48,549 nt of DNA from an uncultured Collinsella sp. (GTDB taxonomy: Bacteria; Actinomycetota; Coriobacteriia; Coriobacteriales; Coriobacteriaceae). Below the pieces are notes generated by a model. It was not told the origin of the DNA. It ran no database searches and was given only the letters and a program-made list of their open reading frames with translations. The position numbers were made by a program, and so were the translations under genes. Numbering within the stretch: the first letter of the stretch is position 1; the number at the start of each line of letters is the position of its first letter. Location: NCBI GenBank assembly GCA_900541675.1, contig UQKU01000015.1, forward strand, positions 1 through 48,549, in the 5' to 3' direction. Below, in pieces: positions 32,230 to 40,350 of this stretch.

Positions 32230-33168
32230 TTGGACTATACAGACACAGCGGTCATCATTCCCTGCTACAACGAGGCCGTCACCATCGGCAAGGTCATCGA
32301 CGACTTCCACCGCGAACTCCCCGGGGCCACGGTCTACGTCTACGACAACAACTCGACCGACGGCACGTCCCGAATCGCGCGCGAGCATGGCGCCACCGTG
32401 CGCCTCGAGCCGCGCCAGGGCAAGGGCAACGTCTGCCGCCAGATGTTCCGCGACATCGACGCTGCCTGCTACCTCATGGTCGACGGCGACGACACCTACC
32501 CCGCCGAATCGGCCCGCGCGCTCTGCGACCCTGTCATCGCGGGCGAGGCGGACATGACCGTGGGCGATCGCCTGTCCAACGGCACCTACGCCGAGGAGAA
32601 CAAGCGCGCCTTCCACGGATTCGGCAACGACCTGGTCCGCTCTATGATCAAGTGGATCTACGGCTACAGCTTTGAGGACGTCATGACGGGCTACCGCGCC
32701 ATGAGCCAGCCGTTCGTCAAGACGTTCCCCGTTCTGAGCGAGGGCTTCCAGATCGAGACCGAGCTCTCCATCCACGCCGTCGACCACCGCTGGCGCATCA
32801 AGGACGTCCCGGTGGAGTACAGGGACCGCCCCGCGGGATCGGAGTCTAAGCTCGACACGGTCGGCGACGGCATCAAGGTCATCGCCATGATCGGCACGCT
32901 CTTCAAGGACTACCGCCCGCTCAAGTTCTTCAGCCTCATCGCGCTGCTCTTCGCCGTTATCGGCCTCGCGCTCGGCATCCCCATCATTGTTGAGTACTTC
33001 CGCACTGGGTTGGTTCCCCGCTTCCCTACTGCCATGCTCGCCGCATGCTTCATGTTCCTGTGCGGCCTCAGTCTGGCGACGGGCTTCATCCTCGACTCGG
33101 TCGCCAAGGTAGAAAAGAAACAATGGGAGCTTCAGGTATACAAAACGCGCAATTCAAAAGGTGAGTAA
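32230..33168 (+). CDS. Family 2 glycosyltransferase, polyprenyl-phosphate type
   Basis: About 312 residues from TTG 32230 (GGGGG eight bases upstream); an ATG at 32215 without a ribosome binding site would add five residues. The GT-A domain opens with AVIIPCYNEAVTIGKVI, has DNNSTDGT and the metal motif DGDDTYP, then GFQIETELSIHA and the PVEYRDRPAGSESKL block of DPM/GtrB-type enzymes. Two membrane helices close the protein (FFSLIALLFAVIGLALGIPIIV and MLAACFMFLCGLSLATGFIL). It probably loads a sugar onto a polyprenyl phosphate. Its high GC content matches the core genome and contrasts with the AT-rich gene that follows 6 bases later. Confidence 0.88.
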   Translation: MDYTDTAVIIPCYNEAVTIGKVIDDFHRELPGATVYVYDNNSTDGTSRIAREHGATVRLEPRQGKGNVCRQMFRDIDAACYLMVDGDDTYPAESARALCDPVIAGEADMTVGDRLSNGTYAEENKRAFHGFGNDLVRSMIKWIYGYSFEDVMTGYRAMSQPFVKTFPVLSEGFQIETELSIHAVDHRWRIKDVPVEYRDRPAGSESKLDTVGDGIKVIAMIGTLFKDYRPLKFFSLIALLFAVIGLALGIPIIVEYFRTGLVPRFPTAMLAACFMFLCGLSLATGFILDSVAKVEKKQWELQVYKTRNSKGE

Positions 33169-33174
33169 ACTCTA

Positions 33175-34263
33175 ATGAGCACAAGCAAGCGTCTTACAAA
33201 CTGGGATCTTCTAAGAGCCCTCTCAATGTTTCTAGTTGTTGTAGTTCACATCGCACCGCAACTTGGCAGTTTTCGAAATATCAACGCTAGCGCAATAGCT
33301 AGCACGGCTGCGATTATCTGTGACCCGATATTCTTCTGTCTGTCGGGCTATTTCGCACTGAAGCCATTAAAGAAGAGTTACAAGGATTACCTCTTCGGGA
33401 AAGCCCTATCGCTACTTCTTCCCATCTTTATCTATGCAACGCTTTTGTACGCTTACAAAGCGGCGACTGGCCAGCTTCAAGATACCAACTACATCCGATA
33501 CACCAGCAGCCTTGTTCAAGGCGGCTGGTGGTTTGTCCCGGCACTCATTCCGTTCATTTTAGTAGCACCGGTACTGTCCAAAATGTTCGACGCCCTCGAT
33601 GATCGTACCTGCAAAATTGCCCTGTTTGTGACCTTAGGAATCTATGCATGGGGTGGGCTGTCATCCGCTGCAAACTCTTTGCTCATCAACTCTCAGCATG
33701 TCACTTTTGCGGCGGCCATAAGCATGCTTCAACGCATTATTCCGCAATCGCTTCTCGGAGGAACGTATTTCACATTCTTTTGCATGGGATATTTCGTCAA
33801 GCGTGTTAACCCGTTATTGAATAGGCAAGAAGCTTGGTTTATCAAAACAGCAGGCATCTCATTCTTTATCATCGATATTGTGAGCGCATATTTTGGACTT
33901 GAAAGATCTGACCCAAGCTTCAACTGGATGATTGTGACCGTGGCTATATTCGTTGCATTTGATGGAATCAAACTTCAATCACAATCGCTTTCGAAGACAA
34001 TCGAATGGGTCGCAAAAAGGTCCTATTCAATCTATCTCCTACAATACGCAACGATAGAATTCGCAACTAATGTTATCTATGCTGGAGCATTAAACGGTGG
34101 GTATGCGGCACTCGCATGGCCTCTTAGGCTAGCGACTTGGATTTTAGCAACAGCCGTGGCCTACGGATTGGCATTAGTGGTAGCGTCGGTCGTGGACCCA
34201 CTCATCATTAAGCCAATCCAGAAAAAGCTTCGATCCTGCGCGACTTTTATTTCAAACAATTGA
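33175..34263 (+). CDS. Membrane acyltransferase (acyltransferase 3 family)
   Basis: A 362-residue polytopic protein of the OafA/WecH group. The N-terminus NWDLLRALSMFLVVVVHIAPQLG contains the conserved Arg and His, followed by DPIFFCLSGYFALKP and about ten membrane segments. These enzymes O-acetylate or otherwise acylate surface sugars. AAAGGTGAG lies before the ATG. Base composition is AT-richer than the preceding gene. It ends at a bidirectional terminator. Confidence 0.88.
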   Translation: MSTSKRLTNWDLLRALSMFLVVVVHIAPQLGSFRNINASAIASTAAIICDPIFFCLSGYFALKPLKKSYKDYLFGKALSLLLPIFIYATLLYAYKAATGQLQDTNYIRYTSSLVQGGWWFVPALIPFILVAPVLSKMFDALDDRTCKIALFVTLGIYAWGGLSSAANSLLINSQHVTFAAAISMLQRIIPQSLLGGTYFTFFCMGYFVKRVNPLLNRQEAWFIKTAGISFFIIDIVSAYFGLERSDPSFNWMIVTVAIFVAFDGIKLQSQSLSKTIEWVAKRSYSIYLLQYATIEFATNVIYAGALNGGYAALAWPLRLATWILATAVAYGLALVVASVVDPLIIKPIQKKLRSCATFISNN

Positions 34264-34266
34264 TAT

Positions 34267-34307
34267 TTAAAGGTTCCATGATGATAGCACCATCATGGAA
34301 CCTTTAA
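34267..34307. terminator. Bidirectional terminator between convergent genes
   Basis: A perfect 17-bp stem (arms 34267-34283 and 34291-34307, with core AAAGGTTCCATGATG) has a 7-base loop, and A/T-rich ends flank it on both strands. It lies between the acyltransferase and the minus-strand glycosyltransferase. Confidence 0.85.
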
Positions 34308-34345
34308 TAGCTTTATTAATTATAGAAGTAGGCAAAGGAACGCAG

Positions 34346-35485
34346 TTAGTGCTTTCCGCGGAGCGCACGATAGACATAGCTTAAGCCACCAGCATTCCAA
34401 TATGTCTTGAGTGTCTCCAGTTTGCCCGAACTATGCTCGCAGGCACGATGTGCAGCGTAGTAAGTGGGATCGTTGGCAATCCAATCAATCTCGTCAATCT
34501 CCCACGGTTCAAAGTATAGAAAGCCCTCGCCGGCGGGATCACAATAAATGGATCGATCAAAATAACGTCGATCAATATAACCCGATTCGATTTCCCGACG
34601 CATTTCAGTTGAAAAACGTTCAAGGAACTCAGGCTTGAGCTCATCGCCAAGACGATCGTAATTCCAGCGGTAATTGAGGAACTTTGCATGTGCGCGAACA
34701 GGTCCAAGCGCTGCCTTTAAATCGGGGCGTTTCTCATCAATAAAACGCGAAATCTCATCATGCTCGTCGCATACGCAATAAACCTTGCCCGGAGAATTAA
34801 CAGAAGACTTCTCATTATCTTGGCGATAATGTAGGAACGCACGTCCTGAATAGGCAACACGACACGCGCACGAAAATACCTTGAAGGTAAAACCCAAATC
34901 CTGATAAGACGCGCCAGGGGTAGTATTAAATCGAATCTCATTTACATCAAGGAATGATTTGAGATACAGCGCCGACCAAATCGATGCTTTGGCCCAAAAA
35001 ATCTCAGGATAATTCAACGGACAATGCGTTCCCAGGGCAATCATCTCAGGACTGGCAAGATTAAAAAGGAAATCATTGCGGTACCCATGAGATGCGTCAG
35101 ATTTGGACCAGTACAACCAGAAGTTACATTTAAAGACCTCAACCTGACGAGATTCGGCTTCAGCAGCCATATACTCAAGGGCATCGGCATCTAGGAAATC
35201 ATCGGACTCAAGGATGGAGATATACTTGCCCTTCGCAGTCTCCAAACCACGATTCATGGAGTCGCCATAGCCGGAATTTGGCTTATCGATAACAACGAAA
35301 CGGGGGTCTTCAGAAGCGAATTTATTAATAATGTCTAACGAAGAATCCGTAGAGCCATCATTAATGCAGATTATTTCAATATCCTTGAGAGTCTGTTTCT
35401 GCAGAGAACTAAGACACTCATCGAGATATTTCTCGACGTTGCAAATGGGAACAAGAACCGAAACAAGCGGTTGGTTTTGCGACAC
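34346..35485 (-). CDS. Family 2 glycosyltransferase
   Basis: GTG at 35485, with GGAG five bases before it, gives 379 residues; an ATG at 35509 has no such site. The GT-A domain begins LVSVLVPICNVEKYLDECLSSLQKQTL and has INDGSTDSSLDII, SGYGDSMNRGLE and the metal motif ESDDFLD. The second half (from about 210) is helical and unassigned, typical of capsule-type transferases. No membrane segment is seen. Acceptor and sugar cannot be told from sequence. An extended -10 promoter lies about 50 bases upstream. Confidence 0.9.
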   Translation of the reverse strand: MSQNQPLVSVLVPICNVEKYLDECLSSLQKQTLKDIEIICINDGSTDSSLDIINKFASEDPRFVVIDKPNSGYGDSMNRGLETAKGKYISILESDDFLDADALEYMAAEAESRQVEVFKCNFWLYWSKSDASHGYRNDFLFNLASPEMIALGTHCPLNYPEIFWAKASIWSALYLKSFLDVNEIRFNTTPGASYQDLGFTFKVFSCACRVAYSGRAFLHYRQDNEKSSVNSPGKVYCVCDEHDEISRFIDEKRPDLKAALGPVRAHAKFLNYRWNYDRLGDELKPEFLERFSTEMRREIESGYIDRRYFDRSIYCDPAGEGFLYFEPWEIDEIDWIANDPTYYAAHRACEHSSGKLETLKTYWNAGGLSYVYRALRGKH

Positions 35486-35533
35486 AATGACTCCAATACA
35501 AGCCGACACTCATGAAAACTCATAGATAAGAAA

Positions 35534-35542
35534 ATTATATCA
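35534..35542 (-). promoter_or_regulatory. Extended -10 promoter of the glycosyltransferase at 34346-35485
   Basis: The minus strand reads TGATATAAT, a TG extension plus a perfect TATAAT (35534-35539). No good -35 element is present, which is usual for extended -10 promoters. The rest of the 216-base divergent gap holds nothing else recognised apart from the ribosome binding site for the next gene. Confidence 0.5.
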
Positions 35543-35701
35543 AATGGCCCCGCTTAAGACCGAATACTCAACGTCGACGAAAGCAAACAATTAAACCGTA
35601 AGCTAAACTCAGTACTAGTCGTTAAAGACCTATCGAAACGTCCACATTTCTGACCACACAAGGCCTTTCCAACAATTTCAACACCTGATAAGGAGCATTC
35701 A

Positions 35702-36739
35702 GTGAAAAAGAGGTATCCCGAATTTGATGTCGCAAAAGCAATAGCGCTTGCCGGAGTCATCATTGGCCACTCAACATATCTGGGGACACCAGACCGGCTT
35801 GCCTCCGTTTTCTACTCATTTGATATGCCCCTGTTCTTTATTGTCAGTGGATTCTTCAGCAAGCCCGAGGCTAAACTCACACCCGACTACGTTAGAAAGA
35901 ATGCCAAATCGCTTCTGATGCCTTATCTGATTACTTGTATAGGCGTTATTGGATGCTCATTCTTAGGGGCAATCTTAACGGGGAAGACTAACCCGGCAGA
36001 AATAGCAAGCCACTGGTTTATGGCAAGCCTCTACGGCTGTGGAGGAATCACACCCGCAACCCCGGCATTCGTATCCGCCATTGGTGCCCTTTGGTATCTC
36101 TTCGCGCTGTTCTTTGGCAAAATGCTCCTGGCAGTCGTAAACCAATTTCGCCATCCCGCAATTTTAGTTCTGGGTCTCTTCTTCTGCGGCAACGTTTTGG
36201 CCCAAATCATTTGGCTTCCCTGGAGTATCCTTCAGGCCTTGAGCGCAACGCTCTTTTTGTACATTGGACAGATTATTAAAAAGCATGGCCTACTTGAAGA
36301 GAACTCGATTGAGCCCATCTGCTGGTTATTCATGGCGGGAATCTGGGGCTACTCAGCCCTACGCTTTGGAAAGCTCTACATGGTAACAAACACCTACGTT
36401 AACGGGACACAGGATGTCATCGGAGGCATTTTTGGCTCATTGGTAATACTCAAGCTATGTCAAACGGCTTGCAAGCATATTCCAAGCGTCACGAAACCCA
36501 TTGCCTGGATCGGAAAGTACACACTCCCGCTCTTCTGCATGCACCTTATTGAGTTGAATGTGTTTCCTTATCAATACGTTTCTGGAATCGTCGAGAGCCT
36601 TCCACTAACGCCGTGGATCGGATATCTGATTGTCCGTTTCGCTATCATTGCACTACTCACGAGCATCCTATACATGCTTCCACGCCCGATTTCAAAATGG
36701 TATTTCCAATCAAGACAAAAGAGTCAAGCGGGACGATAA
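35702..36739 (+). CDS. Membrane acyltransferase (acyltransferase 3 family)
   Basis: A 345-residue protein starting at GTG 35702, supported by AAGGAG six bases upstream. The N-terminus FDVAKAIALAGVIIGHSTYLG and the following FDMPLFFIVSGFF are the acyltransferase-3 signature, with His in the first helix. About ten hydrophobic helices follow. It belongs to the fucose 4-O-acetylase-like branch (small polytopic acyltransferases of capsule loci). It converges on the DUF6541-like gene, with a stem-loop at the junction. Confidence 0.86.
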   Translation: MKKRYPEFDVAKAIALAGVIIGHSTYLGTPDRLASVFYSFDMPLFFIVSGFFSKPEAKLTPDYVRKNAKSLLMPYLITCIGVIGCSFLGAILTGKTNPAEIASHWFMASLYGCGGITPATPAFVSAIGALWYLFALFFGKMLLAVVNQFRHPAILVLGLFFCGNVLAQIIWLPWSILQALSATLFLYIGQIIKKHGLLEENSIEPICWLFMAGIWGYSALRFGKLYMVTNTYVNGTQDVIGGIFGSLVILKLCQTACKHIPSVTKPIAWIGKYTLPLFCMHLIELNVFPYQYVSGIVESLPLTPWIGYLIVRFAIIALLTSILYMLPRPISKWYFQSRQKSQAGR

Positions 36740-36766
36740 AACCTAAATACCCCCGCATTGAGGACA

Positions 36767-36794
36767 GCGCCTCTATTCAATTGAGTAGAGGCGC
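36767..36794. terminator. Hairpin between convergent acyltransferase and membrane protein genes
   Basis: GCGCCTCTA (36767-36775) and TAGAGGCGC (36786-36794) form a 9-bp stem with a 10-base loop. It overlaps the stop codon end of the minus-strand gene. The T-rich stretch after it on the plus strand is weak. Confidence 0.5.
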
Positions 36795-38815
36795 ATATCT
36801 TTCTCGCTTAAAACAAGTGAGAAGCCGGGGGTGGAATCATTAACCGAATCAATGCCCGTCCAGCCAGACTTGTGATAGCCCGGCATATCTACGCCCTCAC
36901 GACCGTTCTCGCCATAATCCAGAACAAGAAGATACTTAGCACCAGACTGTTTAACGTCGCGCGCAATCAGCGAATCATAAGAAATGCGGTCGAGTCCATG
37001 GCGGATTTGCTTGCTGACCGCCGTCTCGCCCTTGCCAAAGGAGCTGAACTTTCGATACATAAGATTAAGGTCGTTTGCGGCATATCCGTAGACACTGCCG
37101 TCAAAGGGATTGTTGATAATCAGCTCATCACCGGCCATTTGCTTGACCTCGCCAAGAAACGCCAACTCATCGGACGTCAGATTATTATCGACATCATAGA
37201 TGCTATACATGTAATTAAGCACGCTTTTAGTAAATCCGACCGGGGAATAGTTGTTAATGGACGGGTTGACACTTTCGGGCCAAAACAAGCCGCAGACAAT
37301 CAGGACGATGCAGAGCGCCTGGGGGAGATACCTGGCAGAACGGTCCATCCCAACAGAAACGGAAAATGCGCTCTGAACTTTTCTCAAGATAAAGTCGAGA
37401 CCAAGCGTCGAAAGCGGAATGCTAAACAGCGCGGTCATCGCAGCTACACGATATTGATCCGTATACCAAAATCCCGTAAGAAAATGTCTGATAAAGCCTT
37501 CCTGAGTAGCATCGACAACAAACAGCATTATCGAAAAAAGGTATACAAAGAAATAGCCTCGGTAGGACCTGTTGCCCAGCGCGCAAAAGCTACCAAGAAC
37601 GACCAGGCACGCAAGAAGAATACATGGCGTACTTTCGTTAAAGGAGAACGAGAATGCCCTCCATAAAGCATCAAAGATGTAAGTGAATGAAGGCCAGTGA
37701 AAGTTGATGACTCCCTGCAAAAAACTTGCTTTCGTCATTAAAAACCAGATGACAGCAACAGCCAAAAGCACAATGCCGCGTGACGCATAATAGGCAAACT
37801 TAACCGAGATCGATTGGATGCGAAGCAGCTGGCGTTCAAATAGGCCCCCCAAGCAAAGAACAATCGAAGGCACTAAAAGAATACCGAGCGTGAATAACGC
37901 ATTCGGCTGCAAGGACACGAGAGACGCCAAACCAAAGAGCATGGCAACCAAGACGGGACGATCAGTCAAACAAACAGAACGACGCTCATCAAAGCCCTGC
38001 ATAAACCAAATAAAAACGGAGGCAACAGCAGGAATAGTACAGAACGCTGCGAAATTAGGGTAAACGGGGCCCCAATAAAGCAGAGTCCAAGGAAAAGCAA
38101 TCGCAGCAAGCGTAACAACCGCGGCGCAAATGCCCTTTTGCACATCGCCCTTGGTAAGAACTGCAATTAAAGACTGGACACCTAAAGGCAATACGAAAGC
38201 AACGAACACAAAGTTAGTGAGATTAATTGACGCCATGACAGAAATATCAAAAGCACGCGCAACCAAAGCGGCAACAATATGCCAAGCGGCGGGATAAAAA
38301 CCAGCACTTGCATTAGGGCTGAACACTTTGGAACCAGCCTCGAGATAGGATCCAATAGATAGAATCGAATAACTAGAGGCGTGCTTCATGCTCTGAATTA
38401 CACTCAAATGAAACGAATTGTCATATACCTGAAGAAAGTTATCTGGCAAGCCAATACCGCGAACAAAAAGATAAACCGTCACAGGAACGGACAAGGCAAG
38501 GGTACACAGGTATGGCAGTAGAGAAACGATATCGGTGTCAAAAAAAGCGCTTCGTCCGTGAAATCGAAAAAAGCACGCCACGCCACTGACCGCAGTAAAA
38601 AGGAACAACGAAATCAATAAAGCAGAATAGCCCTCGGCAACACCAATAAACCTGAGAGCGATGCCCATAAAGACCAAAAAGAAGACAGTGACTGCAGGAC
38701 CAAAGGAAAGAGATTGTTTAAAGGGAACACCAAATGCCCGAGAAGCCAACATGCCTGGCAAAATCAAAACAACGGCGACAACAAAAGCCTCGCCGAATAA
38801 CATCGACCAACTCAT
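36773..38815 (-). CDS. Large polytopic membrane protein, DUF6541-like
   Basis: A 680-residue protein starting at ATG 38815, with GAGG six bases upstream; GTG 38827 is less likely. About a dozen membrane helices cover residues 1-500, beginning AFVVAVVLILPGMLASRAFG, and a soluble C-terminal domain of some 170 residues follows. The layout, with a large first outside loop (FVRGIGLPDNFLQVYDNSFH) and an outside C-terminal domain, resembles GT-C glycosyltransferases and the DUF6541 family of actinobacterial surface loci. No other Wzy-like polymerase is seen in the locus, so a polymerase or GT-C role is possible but unproven. It is AT-rich. Confidence 0.7.
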   Translation of the reverse strand: MSWSMLFGEAFVVAVVLILPGMLASRAFGVPFKQSLSFGPAVTVFFLVFMGIALRFIGVAEGYSALLISLFLFTAVSGVACFFRFHGRSAFFDTDIVSLLPYLCTLALSVPVTVYLFVRGIGLPDNFLQVYDNSFHLSVIQSMKHASSYSILSIGSYLEAGSKVFSPNASAGFYPAAWHIVAALVARAFDISVMASINLTNFVFVAFVLPLGVQSLIAVLTKGDVQKGICAAVVTLAAIAFPWTLLYWGPVYPNFAAFCTIPAVASVFIWFMQGFDERRSVCLTDRPVLVAMLFGLASLVSLQPNALFTLGILLVPSIVLCLGGLFERQLLRIQSISVKFAYYASRGIVLLAVAVIWFLMTKASFLQGVINFHWPSFTYIFDALWRAFSFSFNESTPCILLACLVVLGSFCALGNRSYRGYFFVYLFSIMLFVVDATQEGFIRHFLTGFWYTDQYRVAAMTALFSIPLSTLGLDFILRKVQSAFSVSVGMDRSARYLPQALCIVLIVCGLFWPESVNPSINNYSPVGFTKSVLNYMYSIYDVDNNLTSDELAFLGEVKQMAGDELIINNPFDGSVYGYAANDLNLMYRKFSSFGKGETAVSKQIRHGLDRISYDSLIARDVKQSGAKYLLVLDYGENGREGVDMPGYHKSGWTGIDSVNDSTPGFSLVLSEKDMRLYSIE

Positions 38816-38945
38816 GAAATACCTCACGAACGAAGTGAATAAACAATTTGTAAACTAATTCTATTTCAAATGGACAACGCCCGAGAGATCATATGCTACA
38901 CAAAGCAAAACAGCCATAAAGAGAAGCAAAAAGGATGAATGAGAT

Positions 38946-38970
38946 GCCAAGACACTAAGAGAGTCTTGGC
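38946..38970. terminator. Hairpin downstream of the DUF2304 gene
   Basis: GCCAAGAC (38946-38953) and GTCTTGGC (38963-38970) form a perfect 8-bp stem. It lies between the DUF2304 stop and the membrane protein start, both on the minus strand. AAAAATT follows on the plus strand; no T run follows on the minus strand, so its use as a minus-strand terminator is uncertain. Confidence 0.4.
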
Positions 38971-39024
38971 AAAAATTAAGACACTTTAAGATACTCAATA
39001 TAGTATCGAATAAACCAAACTGCT

Positions 39025-39357
39025 TCATTTCCTCTTTGCATCAAGCGCCGCAGCCTGAACTAACGAATTAAGGCGCTCTTCCTGCTTTGACAGTCGTAAC
39101 GAAATTCTGAAATCACGAACCACTAGGACTGCTACAACATATAGAAAGACAAGATTTGATTCAGACATAAATCCCAACAAGTTTGAAAAAAATGAGGCGA
39201 TTTCCGGGAAAACGCCAAGCACCACGAAGCTCGTGCTAAATAAAAGCCAAAAAACAGAATCCAAAACCTGCATTCTGCATCTTTTGAGGTTGTGTACAAC
39301 GAAAATAAAAACAATCACAGCGCAGGCAACAAGAAACACGCGCAAGGAAGTTGACAT
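39025..39357 (-). CDS. DUF2304 small membrane protein
   Basis: A 110-residue protein with three hydrophobic segments (VFLVACAVIVFIFVVHNL, LDSVFWLLFSTSFVVLGVFPEIA, LVFLYVVAVLVV) followed by a cytoplasmic helix RLSKQEERLNSLVQAA. This matches DUF2304 proteins, which are regularly encoded beside DPM-like glycosyltransferases. ATG 39357 has AGGTGA five bases upstream, located within the end of the glycosyltransferase gene, so the pair is coupled. It may anchor or assist that enzyme in moving a polyprenyl-linked sugar; that role is inference. Confidence 0.85.
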   Translation of the reverse strand: MSTSLRVFLVACAVIVFIFVVHNLKRCRMQVLDSVFWLLFSTSFVVLGVFPEIASFFSNLLGFMSESNLVFLYVVAVLVVRDFRISLRLSKQEERLNSLVQAAALDAKRK

Positions 39358-39361
39358 GCAA

Positions 39362-40054
39362 TCACCTAAACCATTGAACAATAAGAAGCGTGACAAATAC
39401 TCGAACCATGTATTGAATCGACCTAATTGGATTTAAATAGCTCTCTCCACCCTGCCGCTCGCGCATGGATACCTGTATTTCCGATACCTTATAACCTTGC
39501 TTGATAAAGAAGGCGATGGACTCGGGTTCGGGATTGAGCGTATCGTTGCAGGAATATTCTTTTAAAACGTCTCGATTGAAAAGTCGAAATCCAGACGTAG
39601 GATCACTAATCCTTTTACCAGTTAACATTTTAATAAGGAAAGTAATCATTCTCGAACCAAACATGCGCATTGACATATCTTTACGCATCGACAAAAAACG
39701 AGAACCAATTACTATGTCAGCGTTGTCAAATTGAGCTTTCGAAACAAGCTCCGAAATAAACTCAGGCCGATGTTGTCCATCCGCATCGAATTGAACCATG
39801 TAGTCGTAATCATTCTCCAGCGCATAACAAGCTGCCGTTTGAAATCCAACCGTCAAGCCGCAGTTAATTAGCATGTTAATAACATTGCATCCCAAATTCG
39901 TACAAAGCTCGAGAGTGCAATCTCGAGAGCCGTCGTTAATGACGACGAAGTCAAACTCCGGGGCCACTCTCTTTAGTTCAAGAATAGTGCCCTCTATGCA
40001 TTCCTCTTCGTTATAAGCAGGAATCGCAACAAGAACTTTTGGCAAATTCGTCAC
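39362..40054 (-). CDS. Family 2 glycosyltransferase, dolichol-phosphate-mannose synthase type
   Basis: About 230 residues from GTG 40054, which has AAAGGA ten bases upstream; ATG 40081 is an alternative without a site. It opens KVLVAIPAYNEEECIEGTIL and has INDGSRDCT, FDADGQH as metal motif, then GKRISDPTSGFRLFNRDVL and a C-terminal block containing MRERQGGESY. This is the polyprenyl-phosphate sugar synthase group. It has no membrane helices of its own, which fits the adjacent DUF2304 membrane partner. AT-rich. Confidence 0.9.
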   Translation of the reverse strand: MTNLPKVLVAIPAYNEEECIEGTILELKRVAPEFDFVVINDGSRDCTLELCTNLGCNVINMLINCGLTVGFQTAACYALENDYDYMVQFDADGQHRPEFISELVSKAQFDNADIVIGSRFLSMRKDMSMRMFGSRMITFLIKMLTGKRISDPTSGFRLFNRDVLKEYSCNDTLNPEPESIAFFIKQGYKVSEIQVSMRERQGGESYLNPIRSIQYMVRVFVTLLIVQWFR

Positions 40055-40350
40055 GTACGAACCGTCCTTTAATATCAACATGATGCTTTACGGCATCATC
40101 TAGTGATTCTTTATACATTCGATAAACAAGATAGATGATAACTCATAGTACGATAGCAAATTTACGGCTGTTTGCACTCCTAACAGCATCCATATCAGTC
40201 TTCCGATACCATAGATACCTTAGTAAAACTCAAAATACAGCCAAGCCGTTGTCGACAAGAATTACAAGTGTGACAGCTCGCTCGCGGCATCCGGCCAGTA
40301 AAAATCAGATGCACGCTAGAGTAAAAGCTCTAACAAGCCCCCCCCTAGTC
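40055..40350. other. Non-coding gap
   Basis: An AT-rich stretch upstream of the DPM-type gene, holding a run of eight C residues near its rfbB side. A plus-strand frame of 74 codons here has no similarity to known families and no ribosome binding site. A minus-strand TATAAA box near 40110 may serve the glycosyltransferase gene but lacks a -35 element. Confidence 0.5.
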
